From NCBI RefSeq assembly GCF_003149025.1, contig NZ_QGDV01000002.1, positions 292,071-356,070 of the forward strand: a stretch of 64,000 bases of DNA. Direction: 5' to 3'. How positions within the stretch are numbered: position 1 is the stretch's first letter; each line of letters starts with the position of its first letter. Position numbers and translations under genes: made by a program. The stretch comes from Rathayibacter iranicus NCPPB 2253 = VKM Ac-1602 (GTDB taxonomy: Bacteria > Actinomycetota > Actinomycetes > Actinomycetales > Microbacteriaceae). Shown here in pieces: positions 56,237 to 64,000 of the stretch. The notes under the pieces are model-generated. The model had not been told where the DNA came from. It ran no database searches and saw nothing but the letters and a program-made list of their open reading frames with translations.

Positions 56237-56325
56237 CAGTGCGATCTGCAGGGGCTCGACCGCCCGCGCGCTCCAGCATGCGGGAGAGAGCGCTCTATCT
56301 TGCGGAAGCCCTGCAGATCGCACTG
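56237..56325. repeat. Long inverted repeat in coaE-uvrB gap
   Basis: CAGTGCGATCTGCAGGGGCT (56237-56256) is the reverse complement of AGCCCTGCAGATCGCACTG (56307-56325), apart from one extra G. This gives a ~19-bp bulged stem with a ~50-nt loop. The right arm is also the first unit of a tandem array. Confidence 0.85.
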
Positions 56326-56366
56326 AGTCCTGCAGATCGCACGTGGTCCTGCAGATCGCACGTGGT
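56310..56366. repeat. Tandem repeat, 19-bp unit x3, abutting coaE stop
   Basis: Units begin CCTGCAGATCGCAC. Copy 1 (56310-56328) ends TGAGT. Copies 2 (56329-56347) and 3 (56348-56366) are identical and end GTGGT. The array touches the coaE stop codon (56368-56366). Confidence 0.9.
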
Positions 56367-56968
56367 CAGCGGGTGAGCGTCAAGTGTTCCCAGAGTGCGT
56401 CGGTCCGCTCCAGGGTCTCGTCAAGAGTGCCGGAGGAGTCGAGCACGACGTCTGCAAGAGCCAGGCGCTCCTCATCGCTCGCCTGGGAGGAGACGCGGGC
56501 GCGGGCGTCCGACTCGGTCAGTCCGCGCAGCGCAATCAGACGGGCGATCCGCGTCTGCTTCGGCGCATGGACCACCACGACCTCGTCGAACTCGCCAGTG
56601 CCGCGCCCCTCGGCAAGGAGGGGGACGTCGTAGACCACGACAGCAGCCGGATCCGCCTCGGCCGCCTCCGCGAACAAGCGCTGAGAGCGAAGAGTGACAG
56701 CCGGGTGGGTAATCGCGTTCAGGTCGGCGCGGGCGTTCGCGTCCGAGAAGATGACCGCTCCGAGCGCGGCGCGGTCGAGCGCGCCATCGGGACGGATCAC
56801 GGTCGGACCGAACCGCTCGGCGATCGCTGCCAGCGCGGGCTCCCCCGGCTCGACGATCTCCCGCGCAAGCCGGTCGGCGTCAACGACCACGGCTCCATGC
56901 TCGGCGAGTCTGCGGGCGACGGTGGACTTGCCCGAGGCGATGCCTCCGGTGAGGGCGACGAGATGCAC
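56366..56968 (-). CDS. coaE: Dephospho-CoA kinase
   Basis: A 200-residue P-loop kinase catalysing the last step of coenzyme A synthesis. The P-loop is ALTGGIASGKSTVARRLAEH, VVDADRLAREIVEPG is the CoA-binding Asp region, and VVYDVPLLAEGRGTGEFDEV is the DVPLL family motif. The C-terminal dual GrpB-like domain found in mycobacterial CoaE is absent. GTG 56968 has TAGGGT 6 nt upstream. It sits between rpsA and uvrB on the same strand. Confidence 0.95.
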   Translation of the reverse strand: MHLVALTGGIASGKSTVARRLAEHGAVVVDADRLAREIVEPGEPALAAIAERFGPTVIRPDGALDRAALGAVIFSDANARADLNAITHPAVTLRSQRLFAEAAEADPAAVVVYDVPLLAEGRGTGEFDEVVVVHAPKQTRIARLIALRGLTESDARARVSSQASDEERLALADVVLDSSGTLDETLERTDALWEHLTLTR

Positions 56969-56974
56969 CCGGCC

Positions 56975-56980
56975 ACCCTA
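56975..56980 (-). promoter_or_regulatory. -10 element TAGGGT, leaderless start of coaE
   Basis: TAGGGT is separated by 6 nt (GGCCGG) from GTG 56968. Confidence 0.55.
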
Positions 56981-57009
56981 TCCAGCACACAGCACGGAGG
57001 GGAGACGGC

Positions 57010-57039
57010 AAACGGCCGGCCCCGAGGGACCGGCCGTTT
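57010..57039 (-). terminator. Terminator of rpsA
   Basis: A perfect 10-bp stem AAACGGCCGG (57010-57019) with CCGGCCGTTT (57030-57039) has a 10-nt loop, 19 nt after the rpsA stop. Confidence 0.8.
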
Positions 57040-57057
57040 GATGCGATGTGCTCGCAA

Positions 57058-58512
57058 TTAGTTGGTCGAGGACAGCTTCTCGCGGAGCGCGGCGAGCGAC
57101 TCGTCATCGGCGAGCGTGCCCACCGTGGTCGACTCACCGGTGAAGCCGGCGCCGACCGAGACGCCCTCGGAGACCGTGGAAGCCTCCTCCTGCGACTTGA
57201 CGACCTGAGCCTTGTGGGCCTCCCAGCGCGCCTGAGCAGCGGCGTATTCCAGCTCCCACGCTTCACGCTGCGACTCGAAGCCCTCGCGCCACTCGTTGGT
57301 CTCGGGGTCGAAGCCGTCGGGGTACTTGTAGTTCCCCTGGTCGTCGTACTCCGTCGCCATGCCGTAGAGAGCCGGGTCGAACTCGGTGCTCTCGGGGTCA
57401 ACACCCTCGTTCGCCTGCTTGAGCGAGAGCGAGATGCGGCGACGATCGAGATCGATGTCGATGACCTTGACGAACACCTCTTCGCCGACAGACACGACCT
57501 GCTCGGCGAGCTCGACGTGCTTACCTGAAAGTTCGGAGATGTGGACGAGGCCCTCGATGCCGTCCGCGACGCGGACGAATGCACCGAACGGAACCAGCTT
57601 CGTGACCTTGCCCGGCGCGACCTGCCCGATCGCGTGAGTACGGGCGAAGACCTGCCACGGGTCCTCCTGGGTGGCCTTGAGCGAGAGCGACACGCGCTCG
57701 CGGTCGAGGTCGACCTCGAGGATCTCGACGGTGACTTCCTGGCCCACCTCGACGACCTCGGAAGCGTGCTCGATGTGCTTCCAGGAGAGTTCGGAGACGT
57801 GGACGAGACCGTCGACGCCGCCGAGGTCGACGAACGCACCGAAGTTGACGATCGAGGACACGACGCCCTTGCGGACCTGACCCTTGTGCAGGTTGTTCAG
57901 GAACGTGGTGCGGCTCTCGGACTGCGTCTGCTCGAGGAGCGCACGACGCGACAGGACCACGTTGTTGCGGTTCTTGTCAAGCTCGAGGATCTTCGCCTCG
58001 ATCTCCTGGCCGAGGTACGGCGTGAGGTCGCGGACGCGGCGCAGCTCGATGAGCGATGCGGGGAGGAAGCCGCGAAGGCCGATGTCGACGATGAGACCAC
58101 CCTTGACGACCTCGATGACCGAACCGGTGACGACACCGTCCGACTCCTTGATCTTCTCGACGTCGCCCCACGCACGCTCGTACTGAGCACGCTTCTTGGA
58201 GAGGATCAGTCGACCCTCCTTGTCCTCCTTCTGGAGAACCAAGGCTTCGACGCTGTCGCCCACGTTGACGACCTCGGAGGGGTCGACGTCGTGCTTGATG
58301 GAGAGTTCGCGTGAGGGGATGACGCCCTCGGTCTTGTACCCGACGTCGAGGAGAACCTCGTCGCGGTCGATCTTCACGACGATGCCTTCGATGAGGTCTC
58401 CGTCGTTGAAGAACTTCAGAGTCTTTTCGACCGCGGCAAGGAAGTCTTCAGCGGACCCGATGTCGTTGATCGCGACCTGCTTGGTTACCTTGTCGGTCGT
58501 TGCGGTTGTCAT
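57058..58512 (-). CDS. rpsA: 30S ribosomal protein S1
   Basis: A 484-residue RNA-binding ribosomal protein with four S1 (OB-fold) domains, the actinobacterial size. Domain starts are visible at GDLIEGIVVKIDRDEVLLDV, SDGVVTGSVIEVVKGGLIVD, and KGQVRKGVVSSIVNFGAFVD, then the last at IGQVAPGKVTKLVPFGAFVR. Each OB domain ends in repeated VSLSLK-type segments. The C-terminal ~100 residues are acidic and Gln/Ala-rich. ATG 58512 follows GGAGC. It has its own promoter ~190 nt upstream and a terminator. Confidence 0.98.
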   Translation of the reverse strand: MTTATTDKVTKQVAINDIGSAEDFLAAVEKTLKFFNDGDLIEGIVVKIDRDEVLLDVGYKTEGVIPSRELSIKHDVDPSEVVNVGDSVEALVLQKEDKEGRLILSKKRAQYERAWGDVEKIKESDGVVTGSVIEVVKGGLIVDIGLRGFLPASLIELRRVRDLTPYLGQEIEAKILELDKNRNNVVLSRRALLEQTQSESRTTFLNNLHKGQVRKGVVSSIVNFGAFVDLGGVDGLVHVSELSWKHIEHASEVVEVGQEVTVEILEVDLDRERVSLSLKATQEDPWQVFARTHAIGQVAPGKVTKLVPFGAFVRVADGIEGLVHISELSGKHVELAEQVVSVGEEVFVKVIDIDLDRRRISLSLKQANEGVDPESTEFDPALYGMATEYDDQGNYKYPDGFDPETNEWREGFESQREAWELEYAAAQARWEAHKAQVVKSQEEASTVSEGVSVGAGFTGESTTVGTLADDESLAALREKLSSTN

Positions 58513-58699
58513 TAAGGGATGCTCCAGGATGGATAAGTCTCGGGCGGCGGCTACCGGCGGACCAGATGGCGCGCGTGCGTGGTGACCACCGCGATGGTGA
58601 GGGATGTGCCTCCGGCTTGACGGGCGACGCTCGGCGGGCCGGCGGACCGGTCCTCCTCGCGCGCTTCAGGCACAGCGGCGCCACAGATGTGACTCCCCA

Positions 58700-58729
58700 A
58701 CTTTAGTCATCCCGGGAGGTGCGTGGCAA
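58700..58729 (-). promoter_or_regulatory. Promoter of rpsA
   Basis: TTGCCA (58729-58724), 18 nt, TAAAGT (58705-58700) on the minus strand. It predicts a ~180-nt leader. A TGACT/AGTCA dyad lies around the -10. Confidence 0.45.
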
Positions 58730-58754
58730 TCCGCCGACACCCACCCGTGCATCC

Positions 58755-60431
58755 TCAGGCTGCGAGACTCGCCCGAAGGGTGTCCAGACCCACTCCACCA
58801 AGGTCGAGCGCTCGCCGGTGAAATGCCGCGAGCGAGAACGCTGCGCCCTCGCGGGCCTCGGCGTCGTCGCGAAGCTGCTCCCAGATCCGCTGCCCGATTT
58901 TGTAAGACGGGGCCTGGCCCGGCCAGCCGAGGTAGCGGTTCACCTCGAAGCGCACGAAGGCGTCGTCCATATGCACATTGGCGCGCATGAAGTCCAGCGC
59001 CGAGTCCGCGGTCCAGGGATGATCGGAGCCGGGCATCCGCTTCTGCAGGTGCACCCCGATGTCGACGACGACGCGGGCGGCGCGCATCCGCTGACCGTCG
59101 AGCATTCCGAAGCGGTCGGCAGGGTCGTCGAGGTAGCCGAAACGCTCCATGAGTCGCTCCGCGTAGAGCGCCCAGCCCTCGGAATGCCCGGACGTGCCCG
59201 CCAGCTGCCGACGCCAGGTGTTCAAATTCGCACGGTTATGAACTGCCTGCCCGATCTGGAGGTGATGGCCCGGCACACCCTCGTGATACACCGTGGTCAA
59301 CTCTCGCCAGGTCGCGAACTCGGTCACGCCGGCCGGCACCGACCACCACATGCGACCGGGACGCGAGAAGTCATCGCTCGGGCCGGTGTAGTAGATGCCG
59401 CCCTCCTGCGTGGGCGCGATACGGCATTCGAGACGGCGCACCTCATCCGGGATGTCGAAGGCGGTGCCGGCGAGTTCGCGGACCGACCGGTCACTCGTCT
59501 CCTGCATCCACTGCTGCAGCGCGTCGACGCCATGCAGCGTGCGGGACGGGTCGTTGTCGAGGTGCGCGATCGCTTCGGCAACGGAGGCGCCGGGCAAGAT
59601 CTCGCGCGCGATCGCCTCCTGCTCGGCCGTCATCCTGGCGAGTTCCTCGAGCCCCCACTCGTAAGTCTCGTCAAGGTCGATGACCGCACCGAGGAAGTGC
59701 CGCGAGCGCAGGGCATAGAGCTCGCGGCCCACGGCGTCCTGCTCGGAGGCAGCGGGCGCGAGTTCGGCGCGCAGGAACCGGGCGAGCCCGTCGTACGCGG
59801 TGCACGCCCGTCGGGCGCCGTCCTCTAACTGCCGCGCAAGCGAGGCGGGTAGCGCGCCTGCAGCGGGCGCGGCCTCTGCGGCGAGCGTGGCGAAGAAACC
59901 CCGAGGCGCGCCGATCTTCTCGGCCTGCTCGGCGACGAGCACCACCTGGCGGCGCGCTGGAACGATTCCGGTGCGGGTGCCCTCACGGAGGGTCTCGACG
60001 TACCCCGCGAGCGCTGCGGGCACGGCAAGCATCCGCTCGGCAACCGCCTCCCAGTCGGCGACCTCGTCGGTCGGCATCAGGTCGAAGGCGTCGCGTATTT
60101 CCTGCGTCGGGGAGGCGATGACGTTCAGATCGCGCAGCGGCAGTCCCGCCTCGTGGCTCTCTAGGGAGAGGCGCAACTCGGCGCCGAGGTCGGCGAGCGT
60201 CACGCGGTCGACGGCGTCGACGGGCTCCGCTCGCTCAAGATCAGCGAGGGCGGAGGCGGCGGCGGCATGTGCACGTTCGAGACCTGCGGGCGAGTAGTCA
60301 CCCAGACGACTGTTCGCTTCGGCCCGGCCGATCATCGTGCCGAGCGTCGGGTCAAGATCGACGAGGGTGTCGACCCAATGCTCAGCGACCCGGTCGACAG
60401 CGGTTGGCTCGCGTGGTGTGTCGCTGCTCAT
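58755..60431 (-). CDS. DUF885 family putative zinc metallopeptidase
   Basis: A 558-residue soluble protein of the DUF885 family. The HExxH-like motif TVYHEGVPGHHLQIGQA (His-Glu and the following His) is characteristic and suggests a zinc-dependent peptidase. GHSEGWALYAERLM supplies the third-ligand Glu region, and QAPSYKIGQRIWEQLRDDAE is the conserved C-terminal block. There is no signal peptide. The substrate is unknown; intracellular dipeptidase or oligopeptidase activity is a guess from the family. ATG 60431 has both CGGAGG and, 7 nt upstream, TAGGCT, so leadered or leaderless initiation is possible. Confidence 0.88.
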   Translation of the reverse strand: MSSDTPREPTAVDRVAEHWVDTLVDLDPTLGTMIGRAEANSRLGDYSPAGLERAHAAAASALADLERAEPVDAVDRVTLADLGAELRLSLESHEAGLPLRDLNVIASPTQEIRDAFDLMPTDEVADWEAVAERMLAVPAALAGYVETLREGTRTGIVPARRQVVLVAEQAEKIGAPRGFFATLAAEAAPAAGALPASLARQLEDGARRACTAYDGLARFLRAELAPAASEQDAVGRELYALRSRHFLGAVIDLDETYEWGLEELARMTAEQEAIAREILPGASVAEAIAHLDNDPSRTLHGVDALQQWMQETSDRSVRELAGTAFDIPDEVRRLECRIAPTQEGGIYYTGPSDDFSRPGRMWWSVPAGVTEFATWRELTTVYHEGVPGHHLQIGQAVHNRANLNTWRRQLAGTSGHSEGWALYAERLMERFGYLDDPADRFGMLDGQRMRAARVVVDIGVHLQKRMPGSDHPWTADSALDFMRANVHMDDAFVRFEVNRYLGWPGQAPSYKIGQRIWEQLRDDAEAREGAAFSLAAFHRRALDLGGVGLDTLRASLAA

Positions 60432-60482
60432 GCCTCCGAGCCTAGCCAGGCGTGCAGGCTTCTTGGGCGGCCGCAGGCCGAG

Positions 60483-63152
60483 TCAGTGCGCCGCAACGTC
60501 CCAGTTCGCGCCGTGGCCGACCTGTACCTCGAGGGGCACGCTCAGATCGGCGGCGCCCGCCATTCGCTCGCGGACGATGCTCTCGAGCGACTCCTCCTCG
60601 CCGGGAGCGACGTCGAAAATGAGCTCGTCGTGTACCTGGAGGAGCATCCTCGAGCCGAGGCCACGCTCGTCGAGATCGGACTGGATCCGGATCATCGCGA
60701 ACTTCATGATGTCGGCCGCTGACCCCTGGATGGGAGAGTTCAGCGCCGCTCGCTCGGCGTTGTCGCGAAGGACCCGATTGGCGCTCTGAAGATCGGGGAA
60801 GGGCCGGCGGCGCCCGTAGATCGTCTCGGTGTATCCCGTCTCGCGCGCCTGCTCGACGACGCTGCGGAGGTAGTCGCGCACGGCGCCGAAGCGGACGAAG
60901 TAGTCGGTCATCAACTGCTTGGCCTCGGCGCTCGAGATGCGCAGCTGCTTGGACAGGCCGAACGCGCTCAGCCCATAGGCGAGGCCATAAGACATCGCCT
61001 TCACCTTGTTGCGCATGGCCGAAGTCACCTCTCCCGGTTCGACGCCGAAGATGCGTGAGCCGACGAAACGGTGCAGGTCCTCGCCACTATGGAACGCCTC
61101 AATGAGTCCGGCATCACCGGAAAGGTGCGCCATGATCCGCATCTCGATCTGGGAGTAGTCGGCGGTGAGCAGAGTGCTCGCTTCGGCTCCATGCACGAAG
61201 GCTGTGCGGATGCGGCGGCCGACCTCGCTGCGGACGGGGATGTTTTGCAGGTTGGGGTCGTTGGAGGAGATGCGGCCCGTCGCGGTCCCGGTCTGGTCGT
61301 AGCTCGTATGGATCCGGCCGTCAGCGGTGATCGACTTTTCGAGGGTCTCGATGATCTGCTTGAGCTTTGTTGCGTCACGATGCTCGAGCAGCAGGCCGAG
61401 GAACGGATGCGGATGCGACTCCTGCAGGTCGGCAAGGGCGGAGGCATCGGTCGTGTAGCCGGTCTTGGTCGCTCGGGTGCGCGGCATGTCGAGTTCCTCG
61501 AAGAGGACCTGCTGGAGCTGCTTCGGCGAGCCGAGGTTCATCTCGTGCCCGATTTCGGCGAAGGCGCGGCTCGCGAGTTCAGCGGAGGTGACGGTGAGCT
61601 CGCTGTGCAGGCGCTCCAGCACCGCGGCGTCGATCGCGACACCGGACAGCTCCATCGTCGCGAGCACCTGCACGATCGGCAGTTCGATATCGACGAGCAC
61701 CGACAGCATCCCCCCGCCGAGTCGCTCCGTGAGCGCACCGACCAGCCGGAATGCGTACCAGGCTTCGGTGGCCGGGCCCATCGGCTCGACCGTGGGGACG
61801 AGCTGGTTCGGGTCGCCCTGCGCCATCGTCTCGTCGAGGTGCTGCGAGACCTGCGCGGCCAGGGTCGCGGGGTGGCCCGATGGCTGGAGTAGCCAAGAGG
61901 CGACTCGCGTGTCGAAGGCGAGCCCCCCCACCGGCAGGCCGGCGCGACGGAGCGCCTTGATCTGCGGCTTCGCATCGGCAAAATACTTCGGCGCTGGCCC
62001 GGCAAGCCACTCCTCGAGCGCTGTGTAGTCGGGACGCTCGGCGGCCCACGGCACGAACGCCGTCTCCTTCTCTCCCGCGAGGCCGACACCCTCGAGCCCC
62101 TCGGCGCCGAGCTGTACCTGCACCGCAATCGGCGCCGAGCCCTGTGCCGAGAGACGGTCGAGCCAGTGCGCCAGCTCTTCATCGACCAGCGTGCGCACCG
62201 CGGGGGCCGCGGTCGTGACCACGTCGCCCGCGAGAGCCGCGGCTGCTCCGTCGACCCCCTCCTCGGCCGCGATCGTGAGCACGCGCTCCTGCAGCGTCTT
62301 GAACTCGAGGCGGCTGAAGATGTCGCGCACCGCATCGGGGTCGATCCCGCGGCGAGTGAGGTCGTGTGGGCCGAGCGGCAGCTCGACATCGGTCACGAGG
62401 CGGTTGAGACGGCGATTCCGGAGCGCGTTGTCCTTTTGTTCGCGAAGCTTCTCGCCGACGACGCCCTTGATTTCATCGGCGTGGGCGATGATGTCGGCGA
62501 CCGTGCCGTACTGGTTGACCCACTTCGCCGCGGTCTTTGGACCGACCTTGTCGACTCCGGGCAGGTTGTCGCTGGTCTCTCCGACGAGCGCCGCGATTTC
62601 GGGGTACTGGTGCGGCTCGACTCCGTATTTCTCGAAAACCTTGTCGCGGTCGTAGCGGGTGAGCTGTGAGACGCCCTGGGTGGACGGGTAAAGCAGGGTG
62701 ACCTCGGGGGTGACCAGCTGGATAGTGTCACGGTCGCCCGAGACGACCAGGACGCGGAAGCCCGCCTCGGCGCCCTGGCGAGCGAGCGTCGCGAGGATGT
62801 CGTCGGCTTCGAAGTCCTCCTTGGAGACGGTGCGAATGTTCATGGCGTGCAGGGCCTCCTCGAGAAGAGGGACCTGATCCTTGAACTCGGGCGGTGTCTC
62901 TCCGCGAGTGCCCTTGTACTCGGGGTACTCGCGTGTGCGGAACGAGTAGCGCGAGATGTCGAACGCGACGCCGAGGTGCGTGGGCTTCTCGTTCTTGAGC
63001 AGCAGGATGAGCATCGACAGGAAACCATGAATTGCGTTCGTGTGCTGGCCATCGCGGGTCTGGAAACTGTCGACCGGAAGCGCGTAGAACGCCCGGAACG
63101 CCAGGGAATGGCCGTCGACGAGCAGGAGGGTAGGCTGTTCCGGATCTGACAC
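60483..63152 (-). CDS. polA: DNA polymerase I
   Basis: An 889-residue repair and Okazaki-fragment polymerase. The N-terminal 5'-3' exonuclease holds LLLVDGHSLAFRAFYALP, VVSGDRDTIQLV and GVDKVGPKTAAKWVNQYG. The middle domain has no DxE Exo I motif (PIAVQVQLGAEGLEGVGLAG in its place), so proofreading is probably absent, as in mycobacterial and Taq enzymes. Polymerase motifs: A TADYSQIEMRIMAHLSGD, O-helix RNKVKAMSYGLAYGLSAFG, C LLQVHDELIFDVAPGEEES. GTG 63152 has TAGTCT 6 nt upstream. Confidence 0.97.
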   Translation of the reverse strand: MSDPEQPTLLLVDGHSLAFRAFYALPVDSFQTRDGQHTNAIHGFLSMLILLLKNEKPTHLGVAFDISRYSFRTREYPEYKGTRGETPPEFKDQVPLLEEALHAMNIRTVSKEDFEADDILATLARQGAEAGFRVLVVSGDRDTIQLVTPEVTLLYPSTQGVSQLTRYDRDKVFEKYGVEPHQYPEIAALVGETSDNLPGVDKVGPKTAAKWVNQYGTVADIIAHADEIKGVVGEKLREQKDNALRNRRLNRLVTDVELPLGPHDLTRRGIDPDAVRDIFSRLEFKTLQERVLTIAAEEGVDGAAAALAGDVVTTAAPAVRTLVDEELAHWLDRLSAQGSAPIAVQVQLGAEGLEGVGLAGEKETAFVPWAAERPDYTALEEWLAGPAPKYFADAKPQIKALRRAGLPVGGLAFDTRVASWLLQPSGHPATLAAQVSQHLDETMAQGDPNQLVPTVEPMGPATEAWYAFRLVGALTERLGGGMLSVLVDIELPIVQVLATMELSGVAIDAAVLERLHSELTVTSAELASRAFAEIGHEMNLGSPKQLQQVLFEELDMPRTRATKTGYTTDASALADLQESHPHPFLGLLLEHRDATKLKQIIETLEKSITADGRIHTSYDQTGTATGRISSNDPNLQNIPVRSEVGRRIRTAFVHGAEASTLLTADYSQIEMRIMAHLSGDAGLIEAFHSGEDLHRFVGSRIFGVEPGEVTSAMRNKVKAMSYGLAYGLSAFGLSKQLRISSAEAKQLMTDYFVRFGAVRDYLRSVVEQARETGYTETIYGRRRPFPDLQSANRVLRDNAERAALNSPIQGSAADIMKFAMIRIQSDLDERGLGSRMLLQVHDELIFDVAPGEEESLESIVRERMAGAADLSVPLEVQVGHGANWDVAAH

Positions 63153-63158
63153 AGGGCC

Positions 63159-63164
63159 AGACTA
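63159..63164 (-). promoter_or_regulatory. -10 element TAGTCT, leaderless start of polA
   Basis: TAGTCT is separated by 6 nt (GGCCCT) from GTG 63152. Confidence 0.6.
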
Positions 63165-63244
63165 CACAGCGCCTCCGACACCGGATCGGGTCCGGTCGCG
63201 ACCGTCCGCCGCACCGGCTCCGAGGCTCCACAATGAGGAGTACC

Positions 63245-63691
63245 GTGACCGAGCAGACCCCCCGCGAGACGCCCTGGATCCGCCCGCCGGCCCTCGATCT
63301 GGTTGCTGCGATCGGCCGCGGCATGGGCGAACTCGCCGAGCGGATGGGCATCGTGTGGCACGAGCTCACCCCCCAGCACTCCGTTGCGTCGATGCCCGTC
63401 GAAGGCAACCGCCAGCCGGTGGGCATCCTGCACGGCGGCGCACACGTGGTGCTGGCGGAGTCGATGGGCTCGATCGCCGCGAACGTGCACGCGGGCGCGG
63501 GCCAGTTGGCGATGGGGATCGAGCTGAACGCGAGCCACAGCCGCTCCGTCGCCGCAGGCTTCGTCGTCGCCACGTGCGACGCGATCCATCTCGGCTCGAC
63601 GCTGACTACCCACGAAATCGTCGTCCGCAATGAGGCAGGCCGCCGCCTCTCGACCGTGCGGATCACCAATATCATCCGCGCCACCCGCTGA
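63245..63691 (+). CDS. PaaI-type hotdog-fold thioesterase
   Basis: A 148-residue acyl-CoA thioesterase of the PaaI/YbgC-like group. The active-site segment is PVGILHGGAHVVLAESMGS (HGG with a following Glu), and GIELNASHSRSVAAG is the second conserved stretch. Such enzymes hydrolyse small or aromatic acyl-CoAs. The substrate is unknown (menaquinone pathway DHNA-CoA thioesterases also look like this). GTG 63245 follows GAGGAG; an ATG at 63233 is the alternative and would add four residues. Divergent from polA. Confidence 0.88.
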   Translation: MTEQTPRETPWIRPPALDLVAAIGRGMGELAERMGIVWHELTPQHSVASMPVEGNRQPVGILHGGAHVVLAESMGSIAANVHAGAGQLAMGIELNASHSRSVAAGFVVATCDAIHLGSTLTTHEIVVRNEAGRRLSTVRITNIIRATR

Positions 63692-64000
63692 CGGGGGTGC
63701 CGCGATCGGTCAGGCATGGCTGCGAGAGGTGATGTCGAGGGCCGCTCCAACGATCGCTACGATTCCCGCCGCGACGAGTGACACCATCGGCACATCTACT
63801 TGAAAAGCAACCACCATGCCTGCGATGCCGACGACGAGTTGGACGTACTACGCGCGCGCCGCCGATGTCGCGTTGATTCGTTCACACAGCCACGCCCTCT
63901 TTTCCGGCTCTTCGCAGTTGAGGGTGTAGCCGTACGGGTGTGGGGTTGGCGCGTCGTGGCCGGGAGTGGGGTCGAGGTCTTCCGATGATGGAGGTTCCTA
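63692..64000. other. 309-nt window edge without an intact gene
   Basis: On the minus strand, one frame reads from the edge as ...TPHPYGYTLNCEEPEKRAWL CERINATSAARA, stop (about 63862). After the stop it continues hydrophobically to another stop near 63709 (ending VSLVAAGIVAIVGAALDITS RSHA). No start codon precedes the first part within the window. Either two tiny genes or remnants of one broken gene; I do not recognise them. Confidence 0.35.

Overview
The window is high-GC chromosomal DNA from an actinobacterium. WhiA, RbpA, OpcA, DUF3099, a divergent glgA/glgC pair and the order uvrC-rapZ-whiA together suggest order Micrococcales, most likely family Microbacteriaceae (Clavibacter/Rathayibacter/Leifsonia-like). 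The family assignment is inference from gene content and order, not from a search. Nearly all of the window is dense core genome. I saw no rRNA, tRNA, CRISPR array, transposase or integrase.

Layout. 1-12.4 kb: 5' part of glgX, an SF2 helicase, SGNH hydrolase, D-Ala-D-Ala carboxypeptidase, SpoU methyltransferase, sirtuin, histidine phosphatase, a glycosyltransferase/hydrolase pair, trehalose synthase, DEDDh exonuclease and a YdeI protein. 12.5-19.4 kb: zinc-independent L31, a lone ABC ATPase, divergent glgA/glgC, serB, fabG, and a DUF3099/small Cys-His protein/SURF1 unit. 19.4-23.8 kb: an accessory minus-strand cluster with ArsR regulator, EamA exporter, stand-alone adenylating enzyme and Orn/Lys/Arg-decarboxylase-fold PLP enzyme. 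It is visibly more AT-rich at its edges and is led by a strong promoter. This is the best candidate for an undescribed system. 24.2-33.3 kb: ABC-F protein, bioY, a suf operon (sufB-sufD-Rieske-sufC-DUF59, without sufS/sufU), ctaA/ctaB. 33.6-42.1 kb: tkt-tal-pgi-zwf-opcA-pgl. 42.2-49.0 kb: rbpA, secG, tpiA-pgk-gap, sodA, whiA, rapZ. 49.2-64 kb: uvrC, uvrA, uvrB, coaE, rpsA, DUF885 metallopeptidase, polA, a hotdog thioesterase, and a possibly degraded edge region.

How the genes work together. The glycogen/trehalose genes (glgX, treS, glgA, glgC) handle storage glucan. The tkt-to-pgl run and gap-pgk-tpiA supply pentose-phosphate and lower glycolytic flux. ctaA, ctaB and SURF1 serve haem A and cytochrome oxidase assembly. 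Suf supplies Fe-S clusters. uvrABC and polA form the nucleotide-excision repair set.

Two sequence-level themes recur. First, many starts have a TANNNT hexamer only 6-8 nt upstream with no room for a leader, which predicts widespread leaderless mRNAs. Second, four intergenic regions carry short tandem duplications of 16-21 bp.
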